DNA of 64,000 bases, taken from an uncultured Collinsella sp. GTDB taxonomy: Bacteria > Actinomycetota > Coriobacteriia > Coriobacteriales > Coriobacteriaceae. Numbering within the stretch: the stretch's first letter is position 1; each line of letters opens with the position of its first letter. A program made the translations under genes and the position numbers. The stretch covers positions 1-64,000 of the forward strand of contig UQHR01000005.1 of assembly GCA_900540905.1 (NCBI GenBank), read 5' to 3'. A model generated the notes under the pieces. The model saw nothing but the letters and a program-made list of their open reading frames with translations. It was not told where the DNA came from and did no database searches. Below, in pieces: positions 25,240 to 34,034 of this stretch.

Positions 25240-26649
25240 TTACTCGCCCAGCAAGCTCTTGGTGATCGAAGCGGCGGCCTTCTTGCCGGCGCCCATCGCC
25301 AGAATGACCGTAGCGGCACCGGTGACGATGTCGCCGCCGGCCCAGATGCGGGGATCGGTGGTCTGGCCGGTCTCCTCGTCGGCGACGATGTAGCCCCACT
25401 TGTTGAGCTCCATCTTGCCGCCGATCTTCTTTGCGAAGGGGTTGGCGTTGGTGCCGATAGCCGAGATCGCGACGTCGCAGGGGATCTCCTCGATGGCGCC
25501 CTCGATGGGCACCGGGCGACGACGGCCGGACTCGTCAGGCTCGCCGAGCTCCATCTTCTGGACCTTGACGGCGCACACGGAGCCGTCCTCGCCAGCGACA
25601 AACTCGAGCGGGGAAACGAGCGGCAGAACCTCGACGCCCTCGGCCTTGGCGTGGTGCAGCTCGGCACGACGGCAGGGCATCTCGTCCTCGGTACGACGGT
25701 AGGCGATGATGGCGTGCTCGGCGCCCAGACGCTTGGCGGTACGGACGGCGTCCATAGCCACGTTGCCGCCACCAAAGACAACGACGTTCTTGCCGTGCTT
25801 GGTGGGGGTGTCGTACTCGGGGAACTTGTTGGCCTTCATCAGGTTCACGCGGGTGAGGTACTCGTTCGCGAAGAAGACGTTGGGCAGGTTCTCGCCGGGG
25901 ACGTTGAGGAACTTGGGCAGGCCAGCGCCGGTCGCCACGTAGATGGCGTCGAAGCCCTGCTCGAACAGCTCCTCGGCCGTGGCCATGTTGCCCACGACGG
26001 AGTTGTACTCAAACTTGACACCCATGTCCTCCAGGCCGTCAATCTCGCGCTTGACGACTGCCTTGGGCAGACGGAACTCGGGGATGCCGTAGACCAGCAC
26101 GCCGCCGCCGGTAAAGAAGGCCTCAAAGACGGTAACGTCAAAGCCGTTGCGGGCGAGCTCGCCGGCGCAGGTGATGCCGGACGGGCCGGAGCCGACGACG
26201 GCGACCTTCTTGCCGTTCTTGGGAGCCATCTTGGGCGTGGAAGCGAGCTCGGGGCGATCACCCAGGAAGCGCTCGAGCTGGCCGATGGCCACGGGCTCGG
26301 ACTTCTTACCACGGATGCACTTGCCCTCGCACTGGTTCTCCTGCGGGCAGACGCGGCCGCAGATGGCGGGAAGCATGGAGTCCTCGCGGATGGTATCGAG
26401 AGCGCCGCCGAAGTCCTTCGCGCGGATCTGCTCGATAAAGCGGGGAATGTTGATGTTGACGGGGCAGCCCTCAACACAGAACGGCTTCTTGCAGTTGAGG
26501 CAGCGCTCGGCCTCGGCCAGCGCCATCTCCTCGGTGAAGCCCTTGTCGACGGGGCGGAAGTCGCAGGCGCGCTCGGCAGCCGGCTCCTCGTTATCGGGGG
26601 TGCGGGGCGACTTCATATCGGCAACGAAACGACCGTTAACTAGTGGCAT
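25240..26649 (-). CDS. nfnB: NfnB: large subunit of NADH-dependent ferredoxin:NADP oxidoreductase (GltD-like)
   Basis: A 469-residue FeS flavoprotein. The N-terminal domain has two cysteine clusters, CLNCKKPFCVEGCPVNI and CGRVCPQENQCEGKC, that hold [4Fe-4S] centres; then comes the FAD loop VAVVGSGPSGITCAGEL and a NAD(P)-binding VVVFGGGNVAMDAVR. This is the architecture of glutamate synthase small subunit/NfnB. The overlap (10 bases) with the NfnA-type gene upstream and absence of a glutamate synthase large subunit favour Nfn, which couples ferredoxin, NADH and NADPH by electron bifurcation in the cytoplasm. It could be labelled gltA in automatic annotation. Confidence 0.88.
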   Translation of the reverse strand: MPLVNGRFVADMKSPRTPDNEEPAAERACDFRPVDKGFTEEMALAEAERCLNCKKPFCVEGCPVNINIPRFIEQIRAKDFGGALDTIREDSMLPAICGRVCPQENQCEGKCIRGKKSEPVAIGQLERFLGDRPELASTPKMAPKNGKKVAVVGSGPSGITCAGELARNGFDVTVFEAFFTGGGVLVYGIPEFRLPKAVVKREIDGLEDMGVKFEYNSVVGNMATAEELFEQGFDAIYVATGAGLPKFLNVPGENLPNVFFANEYLTRVNLMKANKFPEYDTPTKHGKNVVVFGGGNVAMDAVRTAKRLGAEHAIIAYRRTEDEMPCRRAELHHAKAEGVEVLPLVSPLEFVAGEDGSVCAVKVQKMELGEPDESGRRRPVPIEGAIEEIPCDVAISAIGTNANPFAKKIGGKMELNKWGYIVADEETGQTTDPRIWAGGDIVTGAATVILAMGAGKKAAASITKSLLGE

Positions 26650-27479
26650 GCGCAGCTCTTTTCCTCATAGGCCTTGAGGGACTCGCCCTCTTCGGAACGG
26701 TAAGCGGCCTGGCGGGCACGAAGGTCATCCCAGTCGACCAGGGTGGCATCGAAGTCGGGGCCGTCGACGCAAGCGAACTTGGTCACGCCGCCCACCTCGA
26801 CGCGGCAGCAGCCGCACATGCCGGTGCCGTCAACCATGATGGGGTTGAGCGACGCGGTGATGGGGGTGTCGTACTTCTGGGCGGTGAGGGTCGAGAACTT
26901 CATCATCGGAACGGGGCCGACGCAGAAGACCTGGCTCACGGCCTTGTCCTGCAGCAGGCGCTCCAGCGGAGCGGTGACAACGCCCTGCTCGCCGTAGGAA
27001 CCGTCGTCAGTGGTGATGTGGATGTGGTCCTCGTCGAGGAGCTCGCGGAACTGGTCCTCCATGAGCAGGAGGTCCTTGGTGCGGGCGCCCATGATGGCGT
27101 GCACCTCGTGGCCGGTCTCGACCAGGTGCTTGGCGACCGGGAAGGCAATTGCCAGGCCGACGCCGCCGCCAATGACGGCGCAGGGGCCCTCGGCCATCTC
27201 GGTGGGAACGCCCAGCGGGCCCACGACGTCGCGCAGCGACTCGCCGGCCTCGTAGGTGGAAAGCATCTCGGTGGTCTTGCCGATCACCATGAAGATGAAC
27301 TCGACCCAGCCCTCGTCACCGTTCCAGCCAGCTAAGGTAAACGGGACACGCTCGCCCGTCTCGTTGGCGCGAACCATGAGGAACTGTCCAGCGTGCGCAT
27401 GCTTGGCGATTGCGGGCGCCTCGATGCGGAACTTGAACACCTTCTCCGAGAACTGCGTCTTCTCCAGGATCTTATACAT
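26640..27479 (-). CDS. nfnA: NfnA: small subunit of NADH-dependent ferredoxin:NADP oxidoreductase
   Basis: A 279-residue ferredoxin-reductase-fold protein like PyrK/sulfide dehydrogenase SudB. The FAD domain has GQFLMVRA and RVPFTLAGW, the NAD domain CAVIGGGVGLAIAFPVA, and a C-terminal [2Fe-2S] motif in GTGMCGCCRVEVGG with a later FACVDGP Cys. It ends ...KSCACH. ATG 27479 after AGAGAGGGG. Transcribed ahead of nfnB with overlapping stop/start, so the subunits are made together. Confidence 0.88.
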   Translation of the reverse strand: MYKILEKTQFSEKVFKFRIEAPAIAKHAHAGQFLMVRANETGERVPFTLAGWNGDEGWVEFIFMVIGKTTEMLSTYEAGESLRDVVGPLGVPTEMAEGPCAVIGGGVGLAIAFPVAKHLVETGHEVHAIMGARTKDLLLMEDQFRELLDEDHIHITTDDGSYGEQGVVTAPLERLLQDKAVSQVFCVGPVPMMKFSTLTAQKYDTPITASLNPIMVDGTGMCGCCRVEVGGVTKFACVDGPDFDATLVDWDDLRARQAAYRSEEGESLKAYEEKSCACH

Positions 27480-27650
27480 AGAACCCCTCTCTTGTTAGGG
27501 CTGCCGAACCGTGCCTCCACGGAAATGGACGGTAGCCCGAGTAAAACCGTACGCGCACAGGCGTTGTGCAGACATACGGTGCAAATTATACCCTCATGGC
27601 AATGTCGCTTACGTGTATCTTTGGCAGGCGGGAAAAGTGACCTGCCAAAA

Positions 27651-27828
27651 AGGGACAGGTTTATTTTGGTCGGTTTTATCAGGCAAAACGGCAAAGGGGG
27701 CCGGCCTCGCGCTTCGTTGAGGCCGGCCCCCTTTGGGGCGTTATGCATGTATGGTGGCAGCATGTTTATTGCGATGTATCGACTGCGGCGTTTCCGCAGA
27801 TAAAAGCTGCCAAAATAAACCTGTCCCT
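27651..27828. repeat. 178-bp segment bounded by 19-bp inverted GGGACAG repeats
   Basis: AGGGACAGGTTTATTTTGG (27651-27669) is perfectly inverted at 27810-27828. A strong GC hairpin sits inside (27692-27735). The 361-bp gap between nfnA and pth holds no supported gene; a short frame inside is not protein-like. Confidence 0.65.
27692..27735. terminator. Strong GC hairpin, possible terminator
   Basis: CAAAGGGGGCCGGCCTC (27692-27708) perfectly inverted at 27719-27735, loop 10 bases. It lacks a clean T-run but lies where transcripts of pth (minus strand) should end. Confidence 0.5.
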
Positions 27829-27840
27829 AAATGGTAGGTT

Positions 27841-28470
27841 TTAGTGCTTCCCGTTGGCGGAAGCGGCGCCGTTTACGTGATCGCGGGCGTAGATTACGCC
27901 GTGGACGATGGCCAGACCGGCGGCATCTGCGGCGCGGGCGCAGGTGTCCTGGAAATCCTCGGCTTCGCGGGCGCGCAGCTGCTTGAGCACGTAGTCTGCC
28001 ACGGCCATCTTGCCGGGAGGGTTGCCGATGCCGGTGCGGATACGGCTAAAGTCGCGGCTGCCCATCTTGTCGATGATGGAGCGCAGGCCGTTATGGCCAG
28101 CATGGCCGCCGCCCACCTTAACACGCACGTCGCCGGCGGGAATATCGAGCTCGTCGTGGATTACGAGTAGCTCCTCGGCCTTGATTTTGTATTCGCGGCA
28201 AAGCTTGGAGATGGGGCCACCCGAGGTATTCATGTACGACTGCGGCTTGACCAGCACGATCTGGCGCTTGCCGCCCTCTTCCTCGGCATCGTTGATATTG
28301 ATGAGCGCGACCTCGGCGCCTGCTTGGTTTTTCCAGTACGTGACGCCGGCCTGACGGGCCAGCTCGTCGATCGCCTTAAAACCGGCGTTGTGGCGGGTCT
28401 CGGCATACTCATCGCCAGGGTTGCCAAGTCCGGCAACCATGCGAATCTTAAGCGGCTGTGCAGCTGCCAT
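27841..28470 (-). CDS. pth: Peptidyl-tRNA hydrolase
   Basis: A 209-residue Pth that frees tRNA from stalled peptidyl-tRNA. Visible: MVAGLGNPGDEYAETRHNAGF (split, with Asn of LGNPG and catalytic His of RHNAGF), PQSYMNTSG and the Asp-containing VIHDELDIPAG plus GGGHAGHNGLRS. ATG 28470 lies six bases after AAAGG; two earlier ATGs are in frame. Last gene of the minus-strand glmU-prs-pth group. Confidence 0.95.
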   Translation of the reverse strand: MAAAQPLKIRMVAGLGNPGDEYAETRHNAGFKAIDELARQAGVTYWKNQAGAEVALININDAEEEGGKRQIVLVKPQSYMNTSGGPISKLCREYKIKAEELLVIHDELDIPAGDVRVKVGGGHAGHNGLRSIIDKMGSRDFSRIRTGIGNPPGKMAVADYVLKQLRAREAEDFQDTCARAADAAGLAIVHGVIYARDHVNGAASANGKH

Positions 28471-28584
28471 GTTCATCCTTTCGTTACACAAAAGTTCAAT
28501 CAACGACAAAGGCTACCACGCCCGCCGAAGGCGAGGAAAGGTTGCAGCAAAGTCATTTCAGAAAACAGCTGCCCCGAGACAGCA

Positions 28585-28689
28585 GGAAGCCCCGGACACG
28601 CCGGGAGGGGTTATCAAAGCGAACATCCCGCAGCCGCAAAGCGGCGAGGACGTTCGCGTGATAACCCCGCAGGCGTGTCCGGGGCTTCC
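28585..28689. repeat. 105-bp long hairpin between prs and pth
   Basis: 18-bp perfect ends GGAAGCCCCGGACACGCC (28585-28602) / complement (28672-28689), with a second paired tract (GGGGTTATCA...GCGAAC with GTTCGC...TGATAACCCC) and a GC inner loop. It follows the prs stop on the minus strand and could attenuate prs-pth read-through or be an REP-type insertion. Confidence 0.65.
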
Positions 28690-28712
28690 GGAGGGATGCG
28701 AGGGTCGAGCGG

Positions 28713-29699
28713 CTACAGCGCGAAGTCGCCGCCGACGAGCGTGGAGACGGGCTCCTCGTGGTAAACGGCGGAGATGGCCTGAGCGAACTCCTCGGCGACC
28801 GAGATGGTCTTGATCTTGCCGCCGACCTCGACGGGAATGGCGTCGGTGACGACGCACTCGACGATCGGGGCGTCGTTCAGACGCTCGATGGCCGGACCGG
28901 AGAAGATGCCGTGGGTGGCGCAGACGTAGATGTCGCCGGCGCCCATAGCCTTGAGCTCCTTGACGTTGGCGCACAGGGTGCCAGCGGTGTCGATCATGTC
29001 GTCGTTGATGATGCAGGTCTTGCCCTTGATGTCACCGATGATGCCCATGACCTCGGCGGCGTTGTGGCGCGGACGGCCCTTGTGGGCGATGGCCAGGTCG
29101 CAGCCGAGCATGTCGGACAGCTTCTTGGCGGCCTTGGCGCGGCCCACATCGGGGGAGACGACAACCAGGTTGTCGGTGTCGAAGTGCATGTCGTTGTAGT
29201 ACTGGCCAAACAGCGGCAGTGCGGACAGGTGGTTAACCGGGATATCGAAGAAGCCCTGGATCTGGCCCTGGTGCAGGTCGAGGGTGATGATGCGGTTGAC
29301 GCCGGCGCGCTCGAGCAGATTGGCGACGAGGCGGGCGGTGATGGGCTCACGCGGGCCGGCCTTGCGGTCCTGGCGGGCATAGCCGTAGTGGGTGATGACG
29401 GCGGTGATGGAGCGGGCGGATGCGCGCTTGGCAGCGTCGGTGGCGATGAGCAGCTCCATGAGCATGTCGTTGACGTTGCCGCCGGCCACGGACTGAATCA
29501 GGAAGACGTCGGCGCCGCGGACGGTCTCGTCGTAGCGGGCGTAAATCTCACCGTTGGCGAACTGCTTTAGCGTAAGGCCCGAAAGCTCGACCCCAAGGTA
29601 CTCAGCAATCTTCTGAGCGAGGGGACGGTTGGAGGAACCGGAATACACGCGGATGGACTTGCGCATATTCTCCGACTTCTCGGGATCATTAATCGGCAT
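28713..29699 (-). CDS. prs: Ribose-phosphate pyrophosphokinase
   Basis: A 328-residue PRPP synthetase. Key parts: VYSGSSNRPLAQKIAEYLG at the start, EIYARYDETVRG, HYGYARQDRKAGPREPITAR (catalytic flexible loop region), VVSPDVGRAKAAKKL and the PRPP loop CIINDDMIDTAGTL. PRPP feeds the purF step and other pathways encoded here. ATG 29699 with AAGGAGAAGG upstream. A ten-residue N-terminal extension before MRKSIRVYSG is present; a start at residue 12 is possible. Confidence 0.96.
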   Translation of the reverse strand: MPINDPEKSENMRKSIRVYSGSSNRPLAQKIAEYLGVELSGLTLKQFANGEIYARYDETVRGADVFLIQSVAGGNVNDMLMELLIATDAAKRASARSITAVITHYGYARQDRKAGPREPITARLVANLLERAGVNRIITLDLHQGQIQGFFDIPVNHLSALPLFGQYYNDMHFDTDNLVVVSPDVGRAKAAKKLSDMLGCDLAIAHKGRPRHNAAEVMGIIGDIKGKTCIINDDMIDTAGTLCANVKELKAMGAGDIYVCATHGIFSGPAIERLNDAPIVECVVTDAIPVEVGGKIKTISVAEEFAQAISAVYHEEPVSTLVGGDFAL

Positions 29700-29841
29700 T
29701 ACCCTTCTCCTTTATATCGAATGCCATATAGATGCCTTGTTGCATTGTAACCGCGCGACGGGGTTTATCGAGTCCTGATAACGTCTTTACCGCCAACGGA
29801 CACGAACCGACCACTCATCCGGTTGCGCAGGTCACGATAGA

Positions 29842-29874
29842 AAAAGGAGCCGCCCCCATGGAGCAGCTCCTTTT
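29842..29874 (-). terminator. Terminator after glmU
   Basis: On the minus strand AAAAGGAGC pairs with GCTCCTTTT (29866-29874 with 29842-29850), followed by T-run, just past the glmU stop at 29890. Confidence 0.6.
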
Positions 29875-29889
29875 GTGCTTGGTAAAACG

Positions 29890-31302
29890 TTATACCTCGT
29901 CGTCCTCGTGCAGGCGGCGGCGGTAATCGGCGGCCCAGCCCTCAATATTTACCTGACGGGCGCGGCCCAGACCAAGTGCGTCGGCCGGGACCGGCTCGGT
30001 GATGACGGAGCCGGCGGCCACGAGTGCGCCGTCGCCGATCTGGGCGGGCGCGACCATCATGGTGTCGGAGCCAATGAAGGCGTCCTTGCCGATGACGGTC
30101 TTGTGCTTGTGCACGCCATCGTAGTTGCAGGTGATGGAGCCCGCGCCCACGTTGACGCCGGAGCCCATGGTGGTGTCGCCGATGTAGGACAGGTGCGGCA
30201 CCTTGGAGCCCTCGCCGATCGTGGACTTCTTGATCTCCACGTGCGTGCCGGCCTTGGAGCCGTCGAGCATGTGGGTGCCCGGGCGCAGGTAGGCGCGCGG
30301 GCCGCAGTCGACACCGTTCTCGATGACGGCCTCAATGGCGATGGTCTCATCGATGACGCAGCCGCTACCGACGGTGGTGTCGGTGAGGCGGCTGTTGGGA
30401 CCGAGCTGGCACTCCTCGCCCACGGTGACGTGGCCGATCAGGTGCGTCTGCGGCCACACGACGGTATCGCGGCCGATGGTGGCATCGGGGCCGATCCAGG
30501 CCTGCGTGGGGTCGATGAAGGTAACGCCCTCGGCCATCCAGTGCTCGTTGATGCGGTCGCGCGCGATGGCGGTGAGCTGTGCGAGCTGGATGCGGCTGTT
30601 GACGCCCAGGCCGTCGCGGTAGTCGTCGCAGTGGAAGATGGAGACAGCCTGGCCGTGGCCTTTGAGGATCTCGAGCATGTCGGGCAGGTAGTACTCGGAT
30701 TGCGCGTTGTCGTTGCCGATCTCGTTAATGTGGGCGGCGAGCTGCGCGCCGTCAAAGGCGTAGCAGCCGGCGTTGCACTCCAGCAGCGTGGCGGCCTGCT
30801 CGGGCGTGCAGTCCTTCTGCTCGATGATGCGCTCAATCTGGCCGTCGGCGCCCAGCTTGATGCGGCCGTAACCGAAGGGGTCGGGCGGGGTCATGGTCAT
30901 GACGGTGCAGGCGAGCTCGCCGGTAGCGACGGTCTGCGCGAACTTGGCGACGGTGTCGGCGGTGATGAGCGGCAGGTCGCCGTTGAGCACGACGACAGGG
31001 CCCTGCGTGATGCCGCAGGCCTCGAGCGCGACCTTTACGGCGTGGCCGGTGCCCAGGCGCTCGGTCTGCTCGACGCACTCGACCTTGGTGGCGCTGTTGG
31101 CGTAGGCGCCGTCGATAAGGGCGCGCATCTCGTCGGCGTGGCTGCCGATGACGACCACGACGCGGCTGCAGCCGGCCTTGATGGTAGCGTCGACGATCCA
31201 CTGGACCATGGGCTTACCCAGGATCTTGTGCGAAACCTTGCAGTGGTTCGACTTCATGCGGGTGCCCTCGCCGGCGGCGAGGATAATTGCGGTTGCGTCC
31301 AT
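29890..31302 (-). CDS. glmU: Bifunctional UDP-GlcNAc pyrophosphorylase / GlcN-1-P acetyltransferase
   Basis: A 470-residue GlmU. N-terminal uridyltransferase: AIILAAGEGTRMKS loop, then QTERLGTGHAV and VVLNGDLPLI. The C-terminal left-handed beta helix shows hexapeptide repeats (IGPDATIGRDTVVWPQTHL, IGDTTMGSGVNVGAGSITCN) and the acetyl-CoA region NYDGVHKHKTVIGKDAFIGS. It makes UDP-GlcNAc for the wall. ATG 31302 with CAGGAGATCAC upstream; the in-frame sequence before it is not conserved-looking. First gene of glmU-prs-pth. Confidence 0.96.
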   Translation of the reverse strand: MDATAIILAAGEGTRMKSNHCKVSHKILGKPMVQWIVDATIKAGCSRVVVVIGSHADEMRALIDGAYANSATKVECVEQTERLGTGHAVKVALEACGITQGPVVVLNGDLPLITADTVAKFAQTVATGELACTVMTMTPPDPFGYGRIKLGADGQIERIIEQKDCTPEQAATLLECNAGCYAFDGAQLAAHINEIGNDNAQSEYYLPDMLEILKGHGQAVSIFHCDDYRDGLGVNSRIQLAQLTAIARDRINEHWMAEGVTFIDPTQAWIGPDATIGRDTVVWPQTHLIGHVTVGEECQLGPNSRLTDTTVGSGCVIDETIAIEAVIENGVDCGPRAYLRPGTHMLDGSKAGTHVEIKKSTIGEGSKVPHLSYIGDTTMGSGVNVGAGSITCNYDGVHKHKTVIGKDAFIGSDTMMVAPAQIGDGALVAAGSVITEPVPADALGLGRARQVNIEGWAADYRRRLHEDDEV

Positions 31303-31487
31303 GTGATCTCCTGTTACGTTATAGAGACGTGTGTTTGGAAACGATACACGGCGCAATATGATACCGCAGGCATATGATGAGCGCGTAACGATTGATGCGC
31401 GGCAGCTGAGGCTTGGGCCGGCGGTACGGCGTTTGCGCTGGTTGTGTATGGTGGCGGCGCTGCGGCGTTGACGTTTTGAGCGAGGGG

Positions 31488-32387
31488 ATGGTGGTGCCCG
31501 TGGATATCATGCGAGAGGAATCGGGCAACGGACCCGTCGCGGCGTTCTCGATGTCGCATCCGGCGGTGCCGGCACTCTATATAGTGCTGACGCTGGGGCT
31601 CACCATGTTCTCGATGCAGCCGGTGCTGATTGCGCTGTCACTTGCGGGCGGGCTGGCGTATGGATTTGCGACGCGTGGGGCTGCCCGCACGCTGGGCGCA
31701 CTCCGCTGGCAGCTGCCGGTGATTTTGATTATCGCGCTGGTCAATCCACTGTTTAGCGCTTCGGGTTCGACGGAGCTGTTTCGTATTGGCATGCGTGCGG
31801 TGTATCTAGAGAGCATGGTTTACGGCCTGTGCATGGGCGGGCTGTTTGTGGCGAGCGTGCTGTGGTTTGAGGCCGCGGCGTCGATGCTCGAATACGACAA
31901 GGTGCTCGCGCTGCTGGGTAATGCCGCGCCGGTGATCGCGCTCATGATCTCGATGTGCATGAGGCTTATCCCGCAGTTTTTGCGCCGCGGTCGTACGGTG
32001 CTGGCGGTGCAGGATGCGATCGATGCACCGGGCCGCGCGCCGGCCGACCCCGTGCGCTCGCGCCTGCGGGCATCGAGTGTGTTGATGGGCTGGGGCATGG
32101 AAGATTCGCTGGAGCGCGCGGACGCGATGCGCTCGCGCGGGTGGGGTGCCGCGACGCGTCGTACGACGTATGCGCGGTATCGGCTGGGGCGCGGCGATGT
32201 TGCCGCGCTGGTTGGGCTTGCACTGTTTGGCGTGGTCACGGTGACAGTGGCGTGGACCGCGACGACGCAGTATTCGTTTTATCCTCAGCTCTTGGTGCCG
32301 GCGCCGTGGCCGGGCTATGTTGTGTACGCTGCCTGGATGGTGCTGCCTTGCGCGTTGCACGCGATTGATGAGAAGAGGTTTGGCTGA
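31488..32387 (+). CDS. ECF transporter transmembrane component EcfT
   Basis: About 299 residues, with four to six membrane helices (ALYIVLTLGLTMFSMQPVLI and on) and the two short Ala-Arg-Gly coupling motifs that contact the ATPases: SMLEYDKVLALLG near the first coupling region and ADAMRSRGWG (family AxxSRG/ARG type). EcfT links the ATPases to the S component of group I ECF vitamin importers. The start is uncertain: ATG 31488 and ATG 31509 both lie close to a weak GAGGGG. Stop overlaps the ATPase start (TGATG). Confidence 0.82.
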   Translation: MVVPVDIMREESGNGPVAAFSMSHPAVPALYIVLTLGLTMFSMQPVLIALSLAGGLAYGFATRGAARTLGALRWQLPVILIIALVNPLFSASGSTELFRIGMRAVYLESMVYGLCMGGLFVASVLWFEAAASMLEYDKVLALLGNAAPVIALMISMCMRLIPQFLRRGRTVLAVQDAIDAPGRAPADPVRSRLRASSVLMGWGMEDSLERADAMRSRGWGAATRRTTYARYRLGRGDVAALVGLALFGVVTVTVAWTATTQYSFYPQLLVPAPWPGYVVYAAWMVLPCALHAIDEKRFG

Positions 32388-34030
32388 TGGCTCGGTTGGA
32401 CGGGAGCATGGTGTCGGGCGCGGCGTGCGGCCCGGATATGCCGGCGATTGAGGTGCGGAGCCTGAGCTTTGCCTACCCCGATGCTGATGCTGCGGTGCTC
32501 GAGGGGCTCGACTGGTCTGTTTCCCAAGGTGCGTTTGCACTGCTTGTTGGCGGTACCGGTTCGGGCAAGTCGACGCTGCTGTCGCTGCTCAAGCCCGAGA
32601 TCGCGCCTGCGGGTACGCGCTCCGGCGAGCTGCGCGTGCTGGGCGAGCCCGTCGCTGACATGGATGTGCGGGCATCGGCGGAGCGCGTGGGCTATGTGTT
32701 CCAGGATCCCGAGAACCAGATTGTGTGCGAGACCGTGTGGCACGAGATGGCGTTTGGCCTAGAGAATCTGGGTGTGTCGCGCGACGAGATGCGCCGCCGT
32801 GTTGCCGAGACCAGCTATTTCTTTGGGCTGGAAGATTGGCTTCATCGCGATACCGACACGCTTTCGGGTGGCCGCAAGCAGCTGCTGTCGTTGGCGGCCG
32901 TCCTGGCGCTGCGTCCGCGTGTGCTGCTACTCGACGAGCCCACGTCTCAGCTCGATCCCGTTGTCGAGAAGAATTTCCTGCACGCGCTGTTTCGTGTGAA
33001 TCGCGAGCTGGGCTGCACGGTTGTTGTGGCGACGCATCAGCCGCGCCCAATGCTCGAATACGCGACGTGTGCGTACCGGATTGAGGACGGTCGCGTGCGC
33101 GAGGTGACGGATATGGCTTCTTTGGGACGCCGAGAATCGCTGTTTTCCGATGACATGTTGGGGTGGGGTGCCATCCGATGTGCAAATAAAGGAGTATTCA
33201 GCAGGCGTGAGGACAATTTGGGCTCTCTGGAGCCGCCCGGGGACGTATCGAGCGCGAAAAAAAGTTCGGAATTGGACAAATCGTCCGAATTTGTGGCGCA
33301 AACGTCGCTCGAGAACGGCTCGGAAGCCTTCTCGCGCACGGATGGAAGCAGAATACTCCAAAAAATGCACGGCGGGTCGGCTACCACCCTGTCGGAAGGC
33401 TGGTTTCGCTACGATCGAGCGTCCGGCTGGGTGCTGCGCGGGCTCGATGCGTCGTTTTCGGCTGGCGCGGTGCATGCGGTTGTGGGCGGTAACGGATGCG
33501 GTAAGTCGACGATGCTTTCAGTGCTGGCGAAGACCGCCAAGCTGCAGCGCGGCCGCATGGTGCGCGGGGCGGCCTCGGCTGCGCTGCTGCCGCAGAACCC
33601 CAAGGCCCTGCTGGTTGCCGAGACGGTGTGCGACGAGCTGATGGAATGGGCCTCGACCTGCGGATATGACGAGGCCGCAGCACGGGAGCAGACAGCGCGC
33701 CTGGGTCTGGCGGGCTTGGAGGCGCGTCACCCGTACGATCTTTCGGGCGGTCAGTGCCAGCTGCTTGCGTTGGCAAAGCTGCTGTTGATTGGCCCCGAGC
33801 TGCTATTGCTCGATGAGCCCACCAAGGGTTTGGACCTGGCCAGCCGCCGCATCATCGCCCGTGCCCTGCGTGACCATGCGAAGGCTGGCGGCACCGTCAT
33901 CATGGCCACGCACGATTTGGACTTTGCCGAGCAGGCAGCCGACGACGTCGCCATGATGTTTGACGGCGAGATTGCCTGCATGGAGCCCCCGGCAGATTTC
34001 TTTGCCGACAACGTGTTCTACAGGGCGTGA
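32387..34030 (+). CDS. ECF transporter double ATPase (EcfA-EcfA' fusion)
   Basis: A 547-residue protein with two complete ABC ATPase domains. Domain 1 (about 15-250): Walker A GGTGSGKST, Q-loop VFQDPENQIVCETV, signature LSGGRKQ, Walker B LLLDEPTSQLD. Domain 2 (about 335-540): GGNGCGKST, LPQNPKALLVAETV, LSGGQCQ and LLLDEPTKGLD. In many bacteria these are two genes. The linker (about 265-328) is Ser/Glu/Lys-rich, lower in GC, and is encoded by an inverted-repeat segment (33181-33369) that looks inserted. Start overlaps the ecfT stop; S component follows four bases after the stop. Confidence 0.92.
   Translation: MARLDGSMVSGAACGPDMPAIEVRSLSFAYPDADAAVLEGLDWSVSQGAFALLVGGTGSGKSTLLSLLKPEIAPAGTRSGELRVLGEPVADMDVRASAERVGYVFQDPENQIVCETVWHEMAFGLENLGVSRDEMRRRVAETSYFFGLEDWLHRDTDTLSGGRKQLLSLAAVLALRPRVLLLDEPTSQLDPVVEKNFLHALFRVNRELGCTVVVATHQPRPMLEYATCAYRIEDGRVREVTDMASLGRRESLFSDDMLGWGAIRCANKGVFSRREDNLGSLEPPGDVSSAKKSSELDKSSEFVAQTSLENGSEAFSRTDGSRILQKMHGGSATTLSEGWFRYDRASGWVLRGLDASFSAGAVHAVVGGNGCGKSTMLSVLAKTAKLQRGRMVRGAASAALLPQNPKALLVAETVCDELMEWASTCGYDEAAAREQTARLGLAGLEARHPYDLSGGQCQLLALAKLLLIGPELLLLDEPTKGLDLASRRIIARALRDHAKAGGTVIMATHDLDFAEQAADDVAMMFDGEIACMEPPADFFADNVFYRA
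33181..33369. repeat. 189-bp palindrome-ended segment inside the ATPase gene
   Basis: Ends are TGCAAATAAAGGAGTATTC (33181-33199) and GAATACTCCAAAAAATGCA (33351-33369); GGAGTATTC/GAATACTCC and TGCA/TGCA pair perfectly, with A/T mismatches between. A central TCGGA...TCCGA pairing exists. Length 189 = 63 codons, so the reading frame is kept. Composition differs from the rest of the gene. Best read as an intergenic-type repeat that entered the linker in frame. Confidence 0.6.
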
Positions 34031-34034
34031 TGGG

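Noticed and set aside
29875..31377. 500-residue open frame on the plus strand
   Set aside because: Antisense to glmU; no family features.
31303..31487. Vitamin riboswitch upstream of the ECF genes
   Set aside because: No conserved core of cobalamin, TPP, FMN or other known riboswitch could be recognised in this short gap.
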